A stretch of DNA of 46,595 nucleotides, from the NCBI GenBank assembly GCA_944326535.1, contig CALVEJ010000006.1, forward strand, positions 1 to 46,595, given 5' to 3'. Origin of the DNA: Candidatus Gastranaerophilales bacterium. GTDB taxonomy: Bacteria > Cyanobacteriota > Vampirovibrionia > Gastranaerophilales > Gastranaerophilaceae. A model generated the notes under the pieces. It searched no databases, was not told the origin of the DNA, and worked only from the letters and a program-made list of their open reading frames with translations. Shown here one piece after another: positions 17,670 through 26,941 of this stretch. Position numbers and translations under genes: made by a program. Every line of letters starts with the position of its first letter. Positions within the stretch are counted from its first letter, which is position 1.

Positions 17670-17708
17670 AAAGCTATACTGCAGGAAAAATTCCAGCAAT
17701 ATAGCTTT
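17670..17708 (-). terminator. Intrinsic terminator of the glucokinase transcript
   Basis: A long imperfect hairpin: AAAGCTATA pairs with TATAGCTTT, inner TGC/GCA and GGAA/TTCC, loop of three. On the minus strand it starts 10 nt after the glucokinase stop and runs into TTTATTTTG. Confidence 0.75.
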
Positions 17709-17718
17709 GCAAAATATC

Positions 17719-18678
17719 TTAATTATCTATCAAAAGGCTTGCACCGATTATGCCCGCAGTGTTACCCAGCTGTGCAGGAACAACTTCAATAGCGCTGCCC
17801 TGAATAGGCATTGCTCTTTCTTTGAGTGTTTTTCTCAACGGATCCAAAAGCAAATCGCCTGCATCAGCTACACCGCCGCCCACGACAATTTTTTCGGGGT
17901 TCAAAAGATTTACGACACTGGCAAGACCTATGCCAAGATATTCACCCATTCTTGTAAAAATTCTTTTTGCAACAACATCGCCTTCCTGCGCTGCCTGACA
18001 CACAATAGCAGGAGTAATTGCAGCTGTAGAACCGGCTATTTCTCTAAATTTTGCACTTTTTCCGCCTCTGACATAGTCTTTTGCCATCGCAACAATTGCA
18101 GGGCCCGATGCATAAGCCTCAAAACATCCCGTATCACCGCATCCGCAAATCAGTCCGTCATGCATTTGAAGTTTTATGTGTCCGATTTCACCCGCTGCAT
18201 TGCTGGCACCACGAACAAGTTTTCCGTTAATAATCAAGCCCGAGCCAATACCTGTCCCGACAGTAATACAAACCAGATTTTTGCAGCCTGCACCTGCACC
18301 GTAATTGAGTTCTGCCAGCGCTGCACAGCGTACATCGTTGTCTACTTTGACAGGAACATTAAATTCTTTCTGCATAATTTCAGCAATCGGAACATCAATC
18401 CAGCCCGGAATGTTTGGTAATATTCTTACTACACCTTTGTCACAGTCAATCTGTCCGGGAAAGCCAAAACCTATTCCCTCTATATCATTTGTGGTTATAT
18501 TTGCCTCTGCCATAAGGTCTTTTATACACTGGGTAATATTTCCGACAGTATATTCGTATCCCATCTCAGCACGTGTAGGAACGGTTTTTGGATGAGAAAT
18601 CTCACCCTTTTTGTCAACAAGGGCAATCTTTACATTTGTTCCGCCAATATCCACGCCTATTCTAAATTTTTCAAACAT
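17719..18678 (-). CDS. ROK-family glucokinase
   Basis: 319 residues. The ATP phosphate loop is VDIGGTN (9-15); catalytic Asp is in VDND (112-115); sugar-binding EIGH (164-167) and the ROK zinc signature CGCGDTGCFEAYASG (178-192) are intact, and a second ATP loop GGGV lies near 275. Such enzymes phosphorylate glucose at the cost of ATP in the cytoplasm; N-acetylmannosamine or another hexose cannot be excluded, so no symbol is given. GGGGAT sits about nine bases before the ATG. The gene appears to be transcribed alone or after the orphan at 18737-19165, 58 bp upstream, and has its own terminator. Confidence 0.9.
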   Translation of the reverse strand: MFEKFRIGVDIGGTNVKIALVDKKGEISHPKTVPTRAEMGYEYTVGNITQCIKDLMAEANITTNDIEGIGFGFPGQIDCDKGVVRILPNIPGWIDVPIAEIMQKEFNVPVKVDNDVRCAALAELNYGAGAGCKNLVCITVGTGIGSGLIINGKLVRGASNAAGEIGHIKLQMHDGLICGCGDTGCFEAYASGPAIVAMAKDYVRGGKSAKFREIAGSTAAITPAIVCQAAQEGDVVAKRIFTRMGEYLGIGLASVVNLLNPEKIVVGGGVADAGDLLLDPLRKTLKERAMPIQGSAIEVVPAQLGNTAGIIGASLLIDN

Positions 18679-18736
18679 GTTTTAAATCCCCGTTAATTCT
18701 GTTGATAACAGATATAATAACACGAGCAAAATATTT

Positions 18737-19165
18737 TTAGTCAAAAAATTTGACTTTATCGGGATAATTCCTAAATTCATTAAACACCGAAACCTTGGAC
18801 AGAATATCATCTTTTGTTTTTGCAACTATGGTTTTAAAATTTTTTAATGTTGAAAGAGTTTCAAAAAAATCGAACGGAATTTTTGAACTTTCAAAATTAT
18901 ATTTGTTAATTTTGAGGTTTGAATGAACAAAAAAATCTCCGTATTTGTTGCTTGAGATATTAATAGACATTTCTTTTACCGGTTTTAAAGCATCTATGGT
19001 TTTTTTGATAAAATTTGTTTTTTTTGCGGATGGTATTTTCTCTTCAAGATTTTTTACGGATTCAAACATCAAACAGGACAGATCATCTCCATACATTTGA
19101 CGGCAGTTTTGTCTTGCCAGATCTGATATATTTACTTTAGTGGGCAGATGTCTAAATTTTATCAT
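18737..19165 (-). CDS. Orphan 142-aa protein
   Basis: No recognised domain. It begins MIKFRHLPTKVNIS and continues as a basic, soluble protein with a helical first half (QNCRQMYGDDLSCLMFESVKN is one segment) and a strand pair around KYGDFFVHSNLKIN. No signal peptide or membrane helix. The start is preceded by an AGAGGAT-like site in the right place. The sequence has no frame interruption and its codon use resembles neighbouring genes. It is most likely a lineage-restricted protein like those at 3281, 19682 and 23473. Confidence 0.6.
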   Translation of the reverse strand: MIKFRHLPTKVNISDLARQNCRQMYGDDLSCLMFESVKNLEEKIPSAKKTNFIKKTIDALKPVKEMSINISSNKYGDFFVHSNLKINKYNFESSKIPFDFFETLSTLKNFKTIVAKTKDDILSKVSVFNEFRNYPDKVKFFD

Positions 19166-19333
19166 TGTTTTATCCTCTTGTTTGATTTTAAAAAAATTAA
19201 AGGCAGAACAACAAATTTTTTGTCAGTATATTAAATTAATTTTACAAACAGTATATTTTGTAAAGTATTGTTACAAATATAGCAAATTTATTTAAGTTTT
19301 TAAACCAAAAGCCGATAAACATTCATGTAAAAA

Positions 19334-19559
19334 GCGAAGCCGGTGTGAAAACCGATACGGTTCGACGAAGGTCGAATCGGAGAGGTTGGAACATAATAAC
19401 GGCGGCGTAGAAATCTTTGATTTCACAGACGCAGCGAAGCCGGTGTGAAAACCGATACGGTTCGACGAAGGTCGAATCGGAGAGGTTGGAACATTATAAC
19501 GGCGGCGTAGAAATCTTTGATTTCACAGACGCAGCGTAAGCCGGTGTGAAAACTGATGA
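19334..19559. repeat. Tandem repeat, 100-bp period, 2.26 copies
   Basis: The unit beginning GCGAAGCCGGTGTGAAAAC starts at 19334, 19434 and, with a one-base insertion (GCGTAAGCC), at 19534. Copies 1 and 2 differ at one visible position (ATAATAAC versus ATTATAAC). Each unit contains a strong hairpin, CGGTTCGAC-GAAG-GTCGAATCG, and a smaller CGGT/ACCG stem. G+C is visibly higher than in the surrounding AT-rich DNA. In one frame each unit reads ...GGVEIFDFTDAA, closed by TAA only in copy 2, so the unit could derive from the 3' end of a gene. Confidence 0.85.
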
Positions 19560-19648
19560 CCGCTTTTTACAACAAACAGGGTACAATTTCTCACACGCAA
19601 AGTATCGTTATCAACCGTGATAAAATTCCCGTTTTGGGCATTTTATAA
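19556..19648 (+). CDS. Possible 30-aa ORF after the tandem repeat
   Basis: ATG at 19556 opens MTAFYNKQGTISHTQSIVIN and ends PVLGIL before TAA at 19646-19648. Codon choice looks coding-like, but there is no ribosome binding site and the start lies at the edge of the third partial repeat. It may be a fragment. Recorded with low confidence. Confidence 0.2.
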   Translation: MTAFYNKQGTISHTQSIVINRDKIPVLGIL

Positions 19649-19681
19649 GTAGTGTAGTAAAAAAGAAAGTTAAGGAAGAAC

Positions 19682-19972
19682 ATGATTCTCGAATACTCGG
19701 TAAACGAAGCACTGGTTCAGCCTGCATGGTTAAAAACACTTTATGACCTTGTAGAAGAACTAAACTGCAAGTGCAAAACCTACATTGACGAATCTTACAA
19801 TCGTTCTCACAAACAGTACACAAGAACCAGAACAATTGAAGTCTACGGCTCGGATACGATGCTTTCATGGCTAAAATTGAGAATGGAAAGATACTCTCAT
19901 TTTATCAATGAATTTAACGAAAAAGCCGAAATTCAATCGAGTTTGAAAAACGAAGGCAGAAAGCAGGAATAA
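19682..19972 (+). CDS. Orphan 96-aa protein
   Basis: Begins MILEYSVNEALVQPAWLKTL after an AAGGAAG site eight bases upstream, a good initiation region. The protein is helical and highly charged, with CKCK at about 31-34, a Tyr/Arg-rich segment (YTRTRTIEVYG) and SWLKLRMERY, then a Lys/Glu-rich tail. No signal peptide or transmembrane helix. I recognise no family. It converges on ahcY (103 bp between stops) and follows the 100-bp repeat. Confidence 0.6.
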   Translation: MILEYSVNEALVQPAWLKTLYDLVEELNCKCKTYIDESYNRSHKQYTRTRTIEVYGSDTMLSWLKLRMERYSHFINEFNEKAEIQSSLKNEGRKQE

Positions 19973-20074
19973 TTCTTCATCTGTTGTCATCCCGAACATC
20001 ACAAAACCCCAGGATGCCTGAAAAAATGGCACCCTAAGAATAGCAGGTTAAGATTTATATCAGTCAGATAAATT

Positions 20075-21379
<1,305 letters not shown>

Positions 21380-21557
21380 CTACAAAATTTTAGCACGAAT
21401 ATAATTTAGGCAAGAATACATCAAAGACCGAAAAGATTTTTCTTGATACCGCTTATTTCAGATTTTTGCTTTTCAAGTATTTCGTCCAATAAACCCGCAA
21501 GATAAAGGATATCAACTTTTCTGACATGATAGTTCCTATATGTTTATTACGGTGATT

Positions 21558-21576
21558 TTATCAATGGTATTGATAG
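21558..21576. promoter_or_regulatory. Operator-like inverted repeat, distal copy
   Basis: TTATCA-N7-TGATAG, an almost perfect dyad (TTATCAATGGTATTGATAG). It is one of two copies with the same half-sites and the same 7-bp spacer, 24 bp centre to centre, immediately upstream of the XRE gene. Probable binding site of that regulator. Confidence 0.55.
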
Positions 21577-21581
21577 ACATA

Positions 21582-21600
21582 TTATCAGTATGGCTGATAA
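21582..21600. promoter_or_regulatory. Operator-like inverted repeat, proximal copy
   Basis: TTATCA-N7-TGATAA, a perfect 6-bp dyad (TTATCAGTATGGCTGATAA). It ends seven bases before the XRE start codon, so bound protein would cover the ribosome-binding region or start of transcription; this suits autoregulation. Confidence 0.55.
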
Positions 21601-21607
21601 TTAAAAA

Positions 21608-21817
21608 ATGAACAAGATAATTATTAATAAAGTTGCAAAAAATATTAAGTTTTACAGAAAAGAAAAAGATATGACTCAAGAAGCTCTTGCTTTTGGAGCA
21701 AAAGTTTCTCTTTCAACTATCGGTATGATAGAAACCGCAAAAACGGATATCACTCTTTCAAAAATATATAACATTGCAAAAGCTCTCGATGTGGAGCCTT
21801 ATGAATTGCTTAAATAA
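21608..21817 (+). CDS. Small XRE-family (Cro/CI-type) transcriptional regulator
   Basis: 69 residues, essentially a bare helix-turn-helix domain. After VAKNIKFYRKEKDMTQEALA (helices 1-2), the recognition helix region is KVSLSTIGMIETAKTDITL, followed by LSKIYNIAKALDVEPYELL, the standard XRE end. There is no extra sensor or oligomerisation domain. No Shine-Dalgarno precedes the ATG: the proximal operator is directly upstream. Such minimal regulators often belong to toxin-antitoxin or restriction-control loci, but no partner toxin or methylase gene is present; gpsA follows after 76 bp with its own promoter. Confidence 0.88.
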   Translation: MNKIIINKVAKNIKFYRKEKDMTQEALAFGAKVSLSTIGMIETAKTDITLSKIYNIAKALDVEPYELLK

Positions 21818-21832
21818 ATATTAGCCACAAAC

Positions 21833-21862
21833 TTGTTTTTTTAAAGAAATTAACGCTATAAT
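21833..21862 (+). promoter_or_regulatory. Sigma-70-type promoter of gpsA
   Basis: TTGTTT (21833-21838), 18-bp spacer, TATAAT (21857-21862), about 32 bp before the gpsA ATG, which also has AAAGGACG as ribosome site. Confidence 0.6.
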
Positions 21863-21893
21863 TATTGAACAATCAGACTAAAAAGGACGGATT

Positions 21894-22886
21894 ATGAAAC
21901 TTACGGTTTTGGGTGCAGGATGCTGGGGATTGACTTTAACCTGGCTTTTGACAGACAATTTTGACGATATTTGCGTATGGGGCAGAGATATTGATATATC
22001 CGATGAACTGCGCACAAAAAAACATACCTCCAAGCCGCTTGAAATTCAGCTTAAAGATAAAGTAAAAGTTACCTCAAATCTTGAAGAAGCACTCGAAGGC
22101 GCTGATATAATTCTTCTTGTTGTTGCAACATCCGGAATACGTGAAGTTTGCAAAAATATAGCCAAAATCGGACTCAAAGACAATCAGGTTCTTGTTAATA
22201 CATCAAAGGGTCTTGAACTGCCGTCTTTGATGCGAATGAGCCAGGTTATGAGAGAAGAATTACCGGATGCAAATATGGCAGTGCTTTCCGGACCTACTCT
22301 TGCAAAAGAAGTTTTAATGGGTTGCCCCACTGCAGCCTCCATAGCCTGCGAAAACAAACCCGAACTTTCTAAATTTTTACAAGAAAAATTGACTGTTCCA
22401 TCAAAATTTAGATTATATACAAATGACGATATCATCGGCTTAGAATATGGCGGAAGCTTAAAAAACGTAATAGCCATTGCTTCAGGATTTGCAGATGCAA
22501 TGAAACTGGGTGACAACTGCAGGGGAACACTTTTAACAAGAGGTATGGCGGAAATTACCAGAGTGGCTGTTGCTCTTGGAGCAAAACAGTCTACGCTTTA
22601 CGGACTTTCCGGCATGGGGGATTTGATTGCAACATGTTCAAGCCCGATGTCCAGAAACTTTACGGTAGGATCAATGTTGGGACACGGCAAAAAGATTGAT
22701 GACATCTTAAGGGAACTGGGTTCTGTCGCAGAAGGTGTTAAAACTTCAAAAGCTGTTTGTGAACTGGCAAAAAAACTTGATATAGAGGTACCAATATCTT
22801 CTGCTATTTACGAAGCTGTTTATACGGATATTACACCGAGAGAACTCCTCGAAAAACTCATGAACAGAAAACTCAAAGGTGAGTAG
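21894..22886 (+). CDS. gpsA: Glycerol-3-phosphate dehydrogenase [NAD(P)+]
   Basis: 330 residues, standard length. The Rossmann loop is VLGAGCWGLTL (4-14; most homologues have GAGSWG). Further family blocks are WGRD, NTSKGLE (about 101-107), VLSGPTLAKEV (143-153), the catalytic region GGSLKNVIAIASGFADAMKLGDNCRG and GLSGMGDLIATCSSPMSRN. It reduces dihydroxyacetone phosphate to sn-glycerol 3-phosphate, the backbone for phospholipids. It has its own promoter and an AAAGGACG ribosome site, so it need not be co-transcribed with the XRE gene. Confidence 0.96.
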   Translation: MKLTVLGAGCWGLTLTWLLTDNFDDICVWGRDIDISDELRTKKHTSKPLEIQLKDKVKVTSNLEEALEGADIILLVVATSGIREVCKNIAKIGLKDNQVLVNTSKGLELPSLMRMSQVMREELPDANMAVLSGPTLAKEVLMGCPTAASIACENKPELSKFLQEKLTVPSKFRLYTNDDIIGLEYGGSLKNVIAIASGFADAMKLGDNCRGTLLTRGMAEITRVAVALGAKQSTLYGLSGMGDLIATCSSPMSRNFTVGSMLGHGKKIDDILRELGSVAEGVKTSKAVCELAKKLDIEVPISSAIYEAVYTDITPRELLEKLMNRKLKGE

Positions 22887-22948
22887 CGGATTTTTATTCT
22901 GCCCTCAGGACAACAACAAACTCTCACCATATCTCATTTCTAATGATA

Positions 22949-23038
22949 TTCGAGAAAAATTCGTGATAAGCCGCTACCGAACAAAAGCCGCCAGCGACTG
23001 GTTTTGTGGGAGATAAGTGACGTGAACGAATTTTTGAT
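22949..23038. repeat. Dispersed inverted-repeat element, copy A
   Basis: Arms AAAAATTCGT (22955-22964) and ACGAATTTTT (23026-23035) are perfect complements. The two flanks (TTCGAGAAAAATTCGTGATA... and ...GTGACGTGAACGAATTTTT) are the same, in reverse orientation, at 43783-43829. This copy carries about 45 bp extra between the arms, with its own hairpin built on ACAAAA/TTTTGT. Confidence 0.75.
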
Positions 23039-23112
23039 AGGGCATGCCTTTTTATAATTTTAATTGTTAAAAATACACTTTATATTTTCAAAAATTCTAT
23101 CAAAATTGAAGT

Positions 23113-23145
23113 AAAAAAAATAGGGCAAATGTCTAAAATGCCCTA
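23113..23145 (-). terminator. Minus-strand intrinsic terminator without an obvious gene
   Basis: TAGGGCA (23121-23127) pairs with TGCCCTA (23139-23145), and on the minus strand the stem is followed by eight T (23113-23120). No minus-strand gene ends between here and 23974, where the permease has its own hairpin. The rest of 22887-23377 holds copy A of the inverted repeat and AT-rich DNA with no credible gene. Confidence 0.55.
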
Positions 23146-23377
23146 ATTGTCTGGAATTAAGAATAGTTGGAAGTATGAAAAAGATTAATTATATAAAACA
23201 ATATATTTTTCAAAAAGACAATTACCCGAGTGGATATTTTTAAATAATTATTGATATTTGCATGCCGTTTTATAAAAATTGAATAAAAACAGATGATTAA
23301 GTGTAAAAAATGCACTTTATCAAAAATACAGCTATATCAATGCTTTTCGGAAGATATTAAGATTTCTTTAAGAGGGG

Positions 23378-23406
23378 TTGACAACAAAACCTTTATAGTA
23401 CATAAT
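23378..23406 (+). promoter_or_regulatory. Strong sigma-70 promoter
   Basis: Consensus TTGACA (23378-23383), 17-bp spacer, CATAAT (23401-23406; five of six). It is 66 nt upstream of the start chosen for the 94-aa orphan and argues against the longer frame beginning at 23293. Confidence 0.7.
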
Positions 23407-23472
23407 GAAAATGTAATAAATAGTGTAGTTAAAACACTTAATTCAATTTACAACACACGAAGGACAAAAAAA

Positions 23473-23757
23473 ATGAAAGTAAATGGTATTACAAATACAT
23501 TTAACTATTCAAATATTAATAACAACAAACAATACGCTTCAAGACCTGTTTTCAAACAGGAAATTTCTTCAATTACTCAAAGAGCGGTTGTTGATCAGTT
23601 TATTGAATCAGCTAATGATAAGAAATACAGCAAAAGCCCGTTGGTTAGCAAAATTTCTTATTTGAAAGATGTACTTTTCTCTGATATGACAACAAGAAAA
23701 GTAAAATCGCTTCAAGAAGCAATTGACAGCTATGATTCAAAACGTAATATCTTGTAA
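23473..23757 (+). CDS. Orphan 94-aa protein
   Basis: Starts MKVNGITNTFNYSN with GAAGGA nine bases upstream; the in-frame ATG at 23293 precedes the promoter and is unlikely. The protein has an Asn-rich disordered N-terminus, then a basic helical part (TQRAVVDQFIESANDKKYSK; LVSKISYLKDVLF; RKVKSLQEAIDSYDSKRNIL). No signal peptide, membrane segment or known domain. Its good promoter, ribosome site and strong terminator suggest a well-expressed single gene. A lineage-specific protein is most likely. Confidence 0.65.
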   Translation: MKVNGITNTFNYSNINNNKQYASRPVFKQEISSITQRAVVDQFIESANDKKYSKSPLVSKISYLKDVLFSDMTTRKVKSLQEAIDSYDSKRNIL

Positions 23758-23836
23758 TTTTCAAGATATTGCCAGCCGAAAACATTACAAATTTTTCCCC
23801 GTTATATATTTTTAATTTGAATAGATGCAGTAAACT

Positions 23837-23860
23837 CAGACCGAAAGGTCTGTTTTTTTT
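23837..23860 (+). terminator. Rho-independent terminator
   Basis: CAGACC-GAAA-GGTCTG (23837-23852), a 6-bp stem with GNRA-type tetraloop, then eight T. It ends the transcript of the 94-aa orphan, 80 bp after its stop. Confidence 0.88.
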
Positions 23861-23870
23861 GTTAAATTAA

Positions 23871-23895
23871 TCGGCAGACCTTTTTTGCCTGCCGA
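23871..23895 (-). terminator. Hairpin at the end of the permease transcript
   Basis: TCGGCAG (23871-23877) pairs with CTGCCGA (23889-23895). On the minus strand it follows the permease stop by about 79 nt and is trailed by TTAATTT, a weak U-tract. It may act in both directions between the convergent genes. Confidence 0.45.
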
Positions 23896-23973
23896 TTTAA
23901 ATTCTACTTAATACCGCAGAGATGCTTTAGACTTTCTAACCGGATATTACAACTCTGCCTCTGAAAAATCCTT

Positions 23974-25590
23974 TTACAAAGAAGCTCTTTCTCTTGCTTC
24001 TTTATTTTGGAGTCTTTTTTCTTCAATTTTTTCAATACGTCTGTTTCTCTTATAGCCGTATCCTGCATAAATGCTGACACCAATTAAAAGCCACAGCGGG
24101 AATAACAATGCTGTCTTACCCATGCTGATAACAGCTACTACCATCAATCCACCGCAAAGAATTATACCTATTGCAGGGAAGAAAGGAGAAAACGGTACTT
24201 TGAAAGGTCTGTGTCTTTCAGGATCTGTCTTTCTCAAAATCAACACGCCTACACAAACAATAATGAATGATGTAAACACGCTGAATATACAAAGCTGTGC
24301 AGCAAGATTCAAATCAAGGAACAAGCAGCCTATCATCATTGCTACACCGACAACCCATGTAATTACGTGAGGGGTTTTGTATGTAGGGTGCACTTTTTTC
24401 AATATTGTCGGGAAGAAGTTGTCTCTTGCCATAGAGAACAGAATTCTTGTTGCTGCCAGCTGCATAACAAGCAAAACAGATGTCAAACCGGTCAATGCAC
24501 CTATAGAAATAAATCCGGCAACCCAGCTTTGTCCTGTCACCTGCATTGCATGTGCAATAGGAGCATGGATATTAATCATATCCCATCTGACCACACCTGT
24601 CAGAACAAGAGCAACAAATATATAAACTATTGTACAAAGCACCAGTGTACCGATAATACCAATCGGTATATCTTTTTGCGGATTTTTGGTTTCTTCCGCC
24701 GCTGTTGATATTGCATCAAAACCGGTGTATGCAAAGAAAATTGTAAATGCGCTGACAAGAACACTTCCTATACCATTAGGCATAAAAGGAGTCCAATTAT
24801 CAGGTTTTACATAAAACGCACCGACACCGATAAATAAACCGATAACAAGAAGTTTTATGATAACCATAATTCCTGCCATATTTTTTGATTCGGATATACC
24901 TTTGACAAGAATCGCAGTAACCAAAAGAATCATTAAAATAGCCGGAATATTTATGCAAAAAGGAATACAACCCAGATGAGGAATATGATCCATCGGATTT
25001 AATCCCATTTTGAGATAAGCGGCCTTTGCAGAACCGTAATCACTTACCAGCCACAATGGCGGATACATAATATGATGGGTAACTGTCTGCAAAAAAGCAG
25101 GCAGAGCTTTTGTATAAGGCTCAAAACCTCTTAAAAATTGCAGCAGGTATCCTGTCCAACTGCATGCTACAGCAATATTTCCGATTGTATATTGAAGCAT
25201 CAATACCCAGCCTACCATCCAGGCAGCGAGTTCGCCCATTGTTGCAAATGTATAAGTATAAACACCGCCGGAAACAGGTATCATTGATGCAAATTCTGCA
25301 TAACACAATGCCGAGAAAATACAGGCAATTGCGGCAATTATCATAGAAATTATAAGAGCAGGACCTGCACCATGTCCGTCTGTACCAACAACGGCAGAAC
25401 CTACCATTGAAAATATTCCCGCACCTATTACCGCACCAATACCGAGGATGATTAAATCTACCCAATTTAAAGTTTTGTTCAATCCTGTTTCCGCTGATTG
25501 TGCCAGCATATCATCAGGATTTTTTGTTTTTAAGAGTTTGGAAACGAAATTTTCAAGCTGTTTCGGCTCTGTTACATTATTTTGGCTCAT
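23974..25590 (-). CDS. APC-superfamily amino acid permease
   Basis: 538 residues with about 12-14 hydrophobic helices. The first helix carries LNWVDLIILGIGAVIGAGIF, the G-A-x-I-G-x-G-I-F substrate-binding unwound segment of APC transporters, and later FAYTGFDAISTAAEET and PVSGGVYTYTFATMGELAAW are typical of the cationic-amino-acid / YfnA-like group. The C-terminus ends with Arg/Lys/Glu-rich cytoplasmic residues. Expected role: proton-coupled import of amino acids across the inner membrane; the substrate is not fixed by the sequence. It begins 15 bp after the glyQ stop on the same strand, so co-transcription with glyQ is possible. Confidence 0.9.
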   Translation of the reverse strand: MSQNNVTEPKQLENFVSKLLKTKNPDDMLAQSAETGLNKTLNWVDLIILGIGAVIGAGIFSMVGSAVVGTDGHGAGPALIISMIIAAIACIFSALCYAEFASMIPVSGGVYTYTFATMGELAAWMVGWVLMLQYTIGNIAVACSWTGYLLQFLRGFEPYTKALPAFLQTVTHHIMYPPLWLVSDYGSAKAAYLKMGLNPMDHIPHLGCIPFCINIPAILMILLVTAILVKGISESKNMAGIMVIIKLLVIGLFIGVGAFYVKPDNWTPFMPNGIGSVLVSAFTIFFAYTGFDAISTAAEETKNPQKDIPIGIIGTLVLCTIVYIFVALVLTGVVRWDMINIHAPIAHAMQVTGQSWVAGFISIGALTGLTSVLLVMQLAATRILFSMARDNFFPTILKKVHPTYKTPHVITWVVGVAMMIGCLFLDLNLAAQLCIFSVFTSFIIVCVGVLILRKTDPERHRPFKVPFSPFFPAIGIILCGGLMVVAVISMGKTALLFPLWLLIGVSIYAGYGYKRNRRIEKIEEKRLQNKEARERASL

Positions 25591-25605
25591 GCAAATATCC
25601 TTATA

Positions 25606-26496
25606 TTATTTAACAATTGTAGTTTTTTTGAGTAAGGGAAAACCCATGGCTTCTCTTTGTTCAACGTAGAGTTTTGCCACCATTGCTGCCATTCTTCTGA
25701 CTCTGTTGATAAAGTTTATTCTCTCGTCTTTTGAAATAACACCTCTGGCATCCAGCAGATTGAAAGTATGAGAACATTTTAAAACGTAATCATATGCGGG
25801 AAGAACAAGTTTATTTTCTACGCAGTTTTCAACTTCTTCCTGAAAAATATCAAACATTTTAAACAATCTTTCTGCAGAAGAAACTTCAAAATTGTATTTT
25901 GACTGTTCAATTTCATTCTGGAGATAAATTTCACCGTACTTCAATTCTTTATTCCACATAACATCATATACGGAATTGACGTTTTGCAGATACATAGCTA
26001 TTCTTTCTAGACCGTATGTCAGCTCGAGGGCAACCGGTTTGATTTCCAGACCGCCGACTTGTTGGAAATAAGTAAATTGTGTGATTTCCATACCGTCAAG
26101 CCATACTTCCCAGCCTACACCTGCAGCACCGAGTGTCGGGGATTCCCAATTGTCTTCTACAAATCTGACGTCATGCTGTGACAGGTCAATACCCATTGCC
26201 TCCAGGCTTTTTAAATAAAGCTCCTGAGCATTGTTCGGAGAGGGTTTCAAAATTACCTGATATTGAAAATAGTGTCCGAGTCTGTTTGGATTTTCTCCGT
26301 AACGAGCATCAGTGGGTCTTCTGCAAGGTTCAACCATTGCCGTATTCCATGGCTCCGGACCCAGCGAACGAAGAAATGTAGCCGGGTTCATTGTGCTGGC
26401 GCCTTTTTCTATATCATATGGCTGTTGAATTATACAGCCGTAATCCGACCAAAATTTCGATAAGTTTAAAATTAATTCTTGAAAGGTTAATGCCAT
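25606..26496 (-). CDS. glyQ: Glycine--tRNA ligase alpha subunit
   Basis: 296 residues, standard for the alpha chain of the bacterial alpha2-beta2 enzyme. Diagnostic blocks: [76 protein letters not shown] and [24 protein letters not shown] (split here into shorter pieces), with [11 protein letters not shown] near 200. An AAGAGAG ribosome site lies before the ATG. The beta-subunit gene glyS, commonly adjacent, is not in the window; the next gene is a permease. No T-box leader was recognised upstream. Confidence 0.96.
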   Translation of the reverse strand: MALTFQELILNLSKFWSDYGCIIQQPYDIEKGASTMNPATFLRSLGPEPWNTAMVEPCRRPTDARYGENPNRLGHYFQYQVILKPSPNNAQELYLKSLEAMGIDLSQHDVRFVEDNWESPTLGAAGVGWEVWLDGMEITQFTYFQQVGGLEIKPVALELTYGLERIAMYLQNVNSVYDVMWNKELKYGEIYLQNEIEQSKYNFEVSSAERLFKMFDIFQEEVENCVENKLVLPAYDYVLKCSHTFNLLDARGVISKDERINFINRVRRMAAMVAKLYVEQREAMGFPLLKKTTIVK

Positions 26497-26941
26497 TCTC
26501 TCTTGACTTCCAGTCTATATCTATAACTCTTATACCGTAACAGCTTTTGTTTTTAATTTTTGTTTAAAGCTGTTTTGCGCCGAATAAAAAACAAATAGTC
26601 TTCTCAACTGCCGCAACGGCTTCACCTCTTTGGGGCTCTAACATTATAATATAATAATTTTTATTTTACAAACGGTTGTAATATTTACACTTAAAATTGT
26701 TACATGTGTAATTTTATGCAGGATAAAGATTTTACAGAAAATTTCAAATTCCGTGAATTATAAAGTCGATATCATTAATTTTGTGTTCGAAATTTTGTTT
26801 TATGTTGTAAATTTTTATCAAAACATTAAAATTTTTACCAATATTTGTTGAATTTACAATCCCGGGCAATTTCTCAAAAAATTTAGTATCAAAACAACAA
26901 ATGTTCTGATGCTAAAATAACATAACAATAATATATGAGAA
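26497..26941. other. 445-bp AT-rich intergenic region upstream of glyQ
   Basis: Between glyQ and the leuS terminator. It contains a 26-aa minus-strand frame (26564-26644, MLEPQRGEAVAAVEKTICFL then FGAKQL) that lacks a ribosome site, and several AT-rich runs. I see no tRNA, riboswitch or promoter that I would defend. Confidence 0.4.

Noticed and set aside
19334..19534. CRISPR array
   Set aside because: The repeat is a contiguous 100-bp tandem duplication with no short repeat/variable spacer alternation and no cas genes.
21421..21543. Minus-strand open frame reading ...VRKVDILYLAGLLDEILEKQ... ending at TGA near ahcY
   Set aside because: It looks coding-like but has no ATG, GTG or TTG start before two stop codons, and it abuts the operator region. 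Possibly a remnant of a gene; not enough to call.
26497..26700. T-box leader of glyQ
   Set aside because: No T-box sequence or antiterminator/terminator pair was found before the glyQ start.
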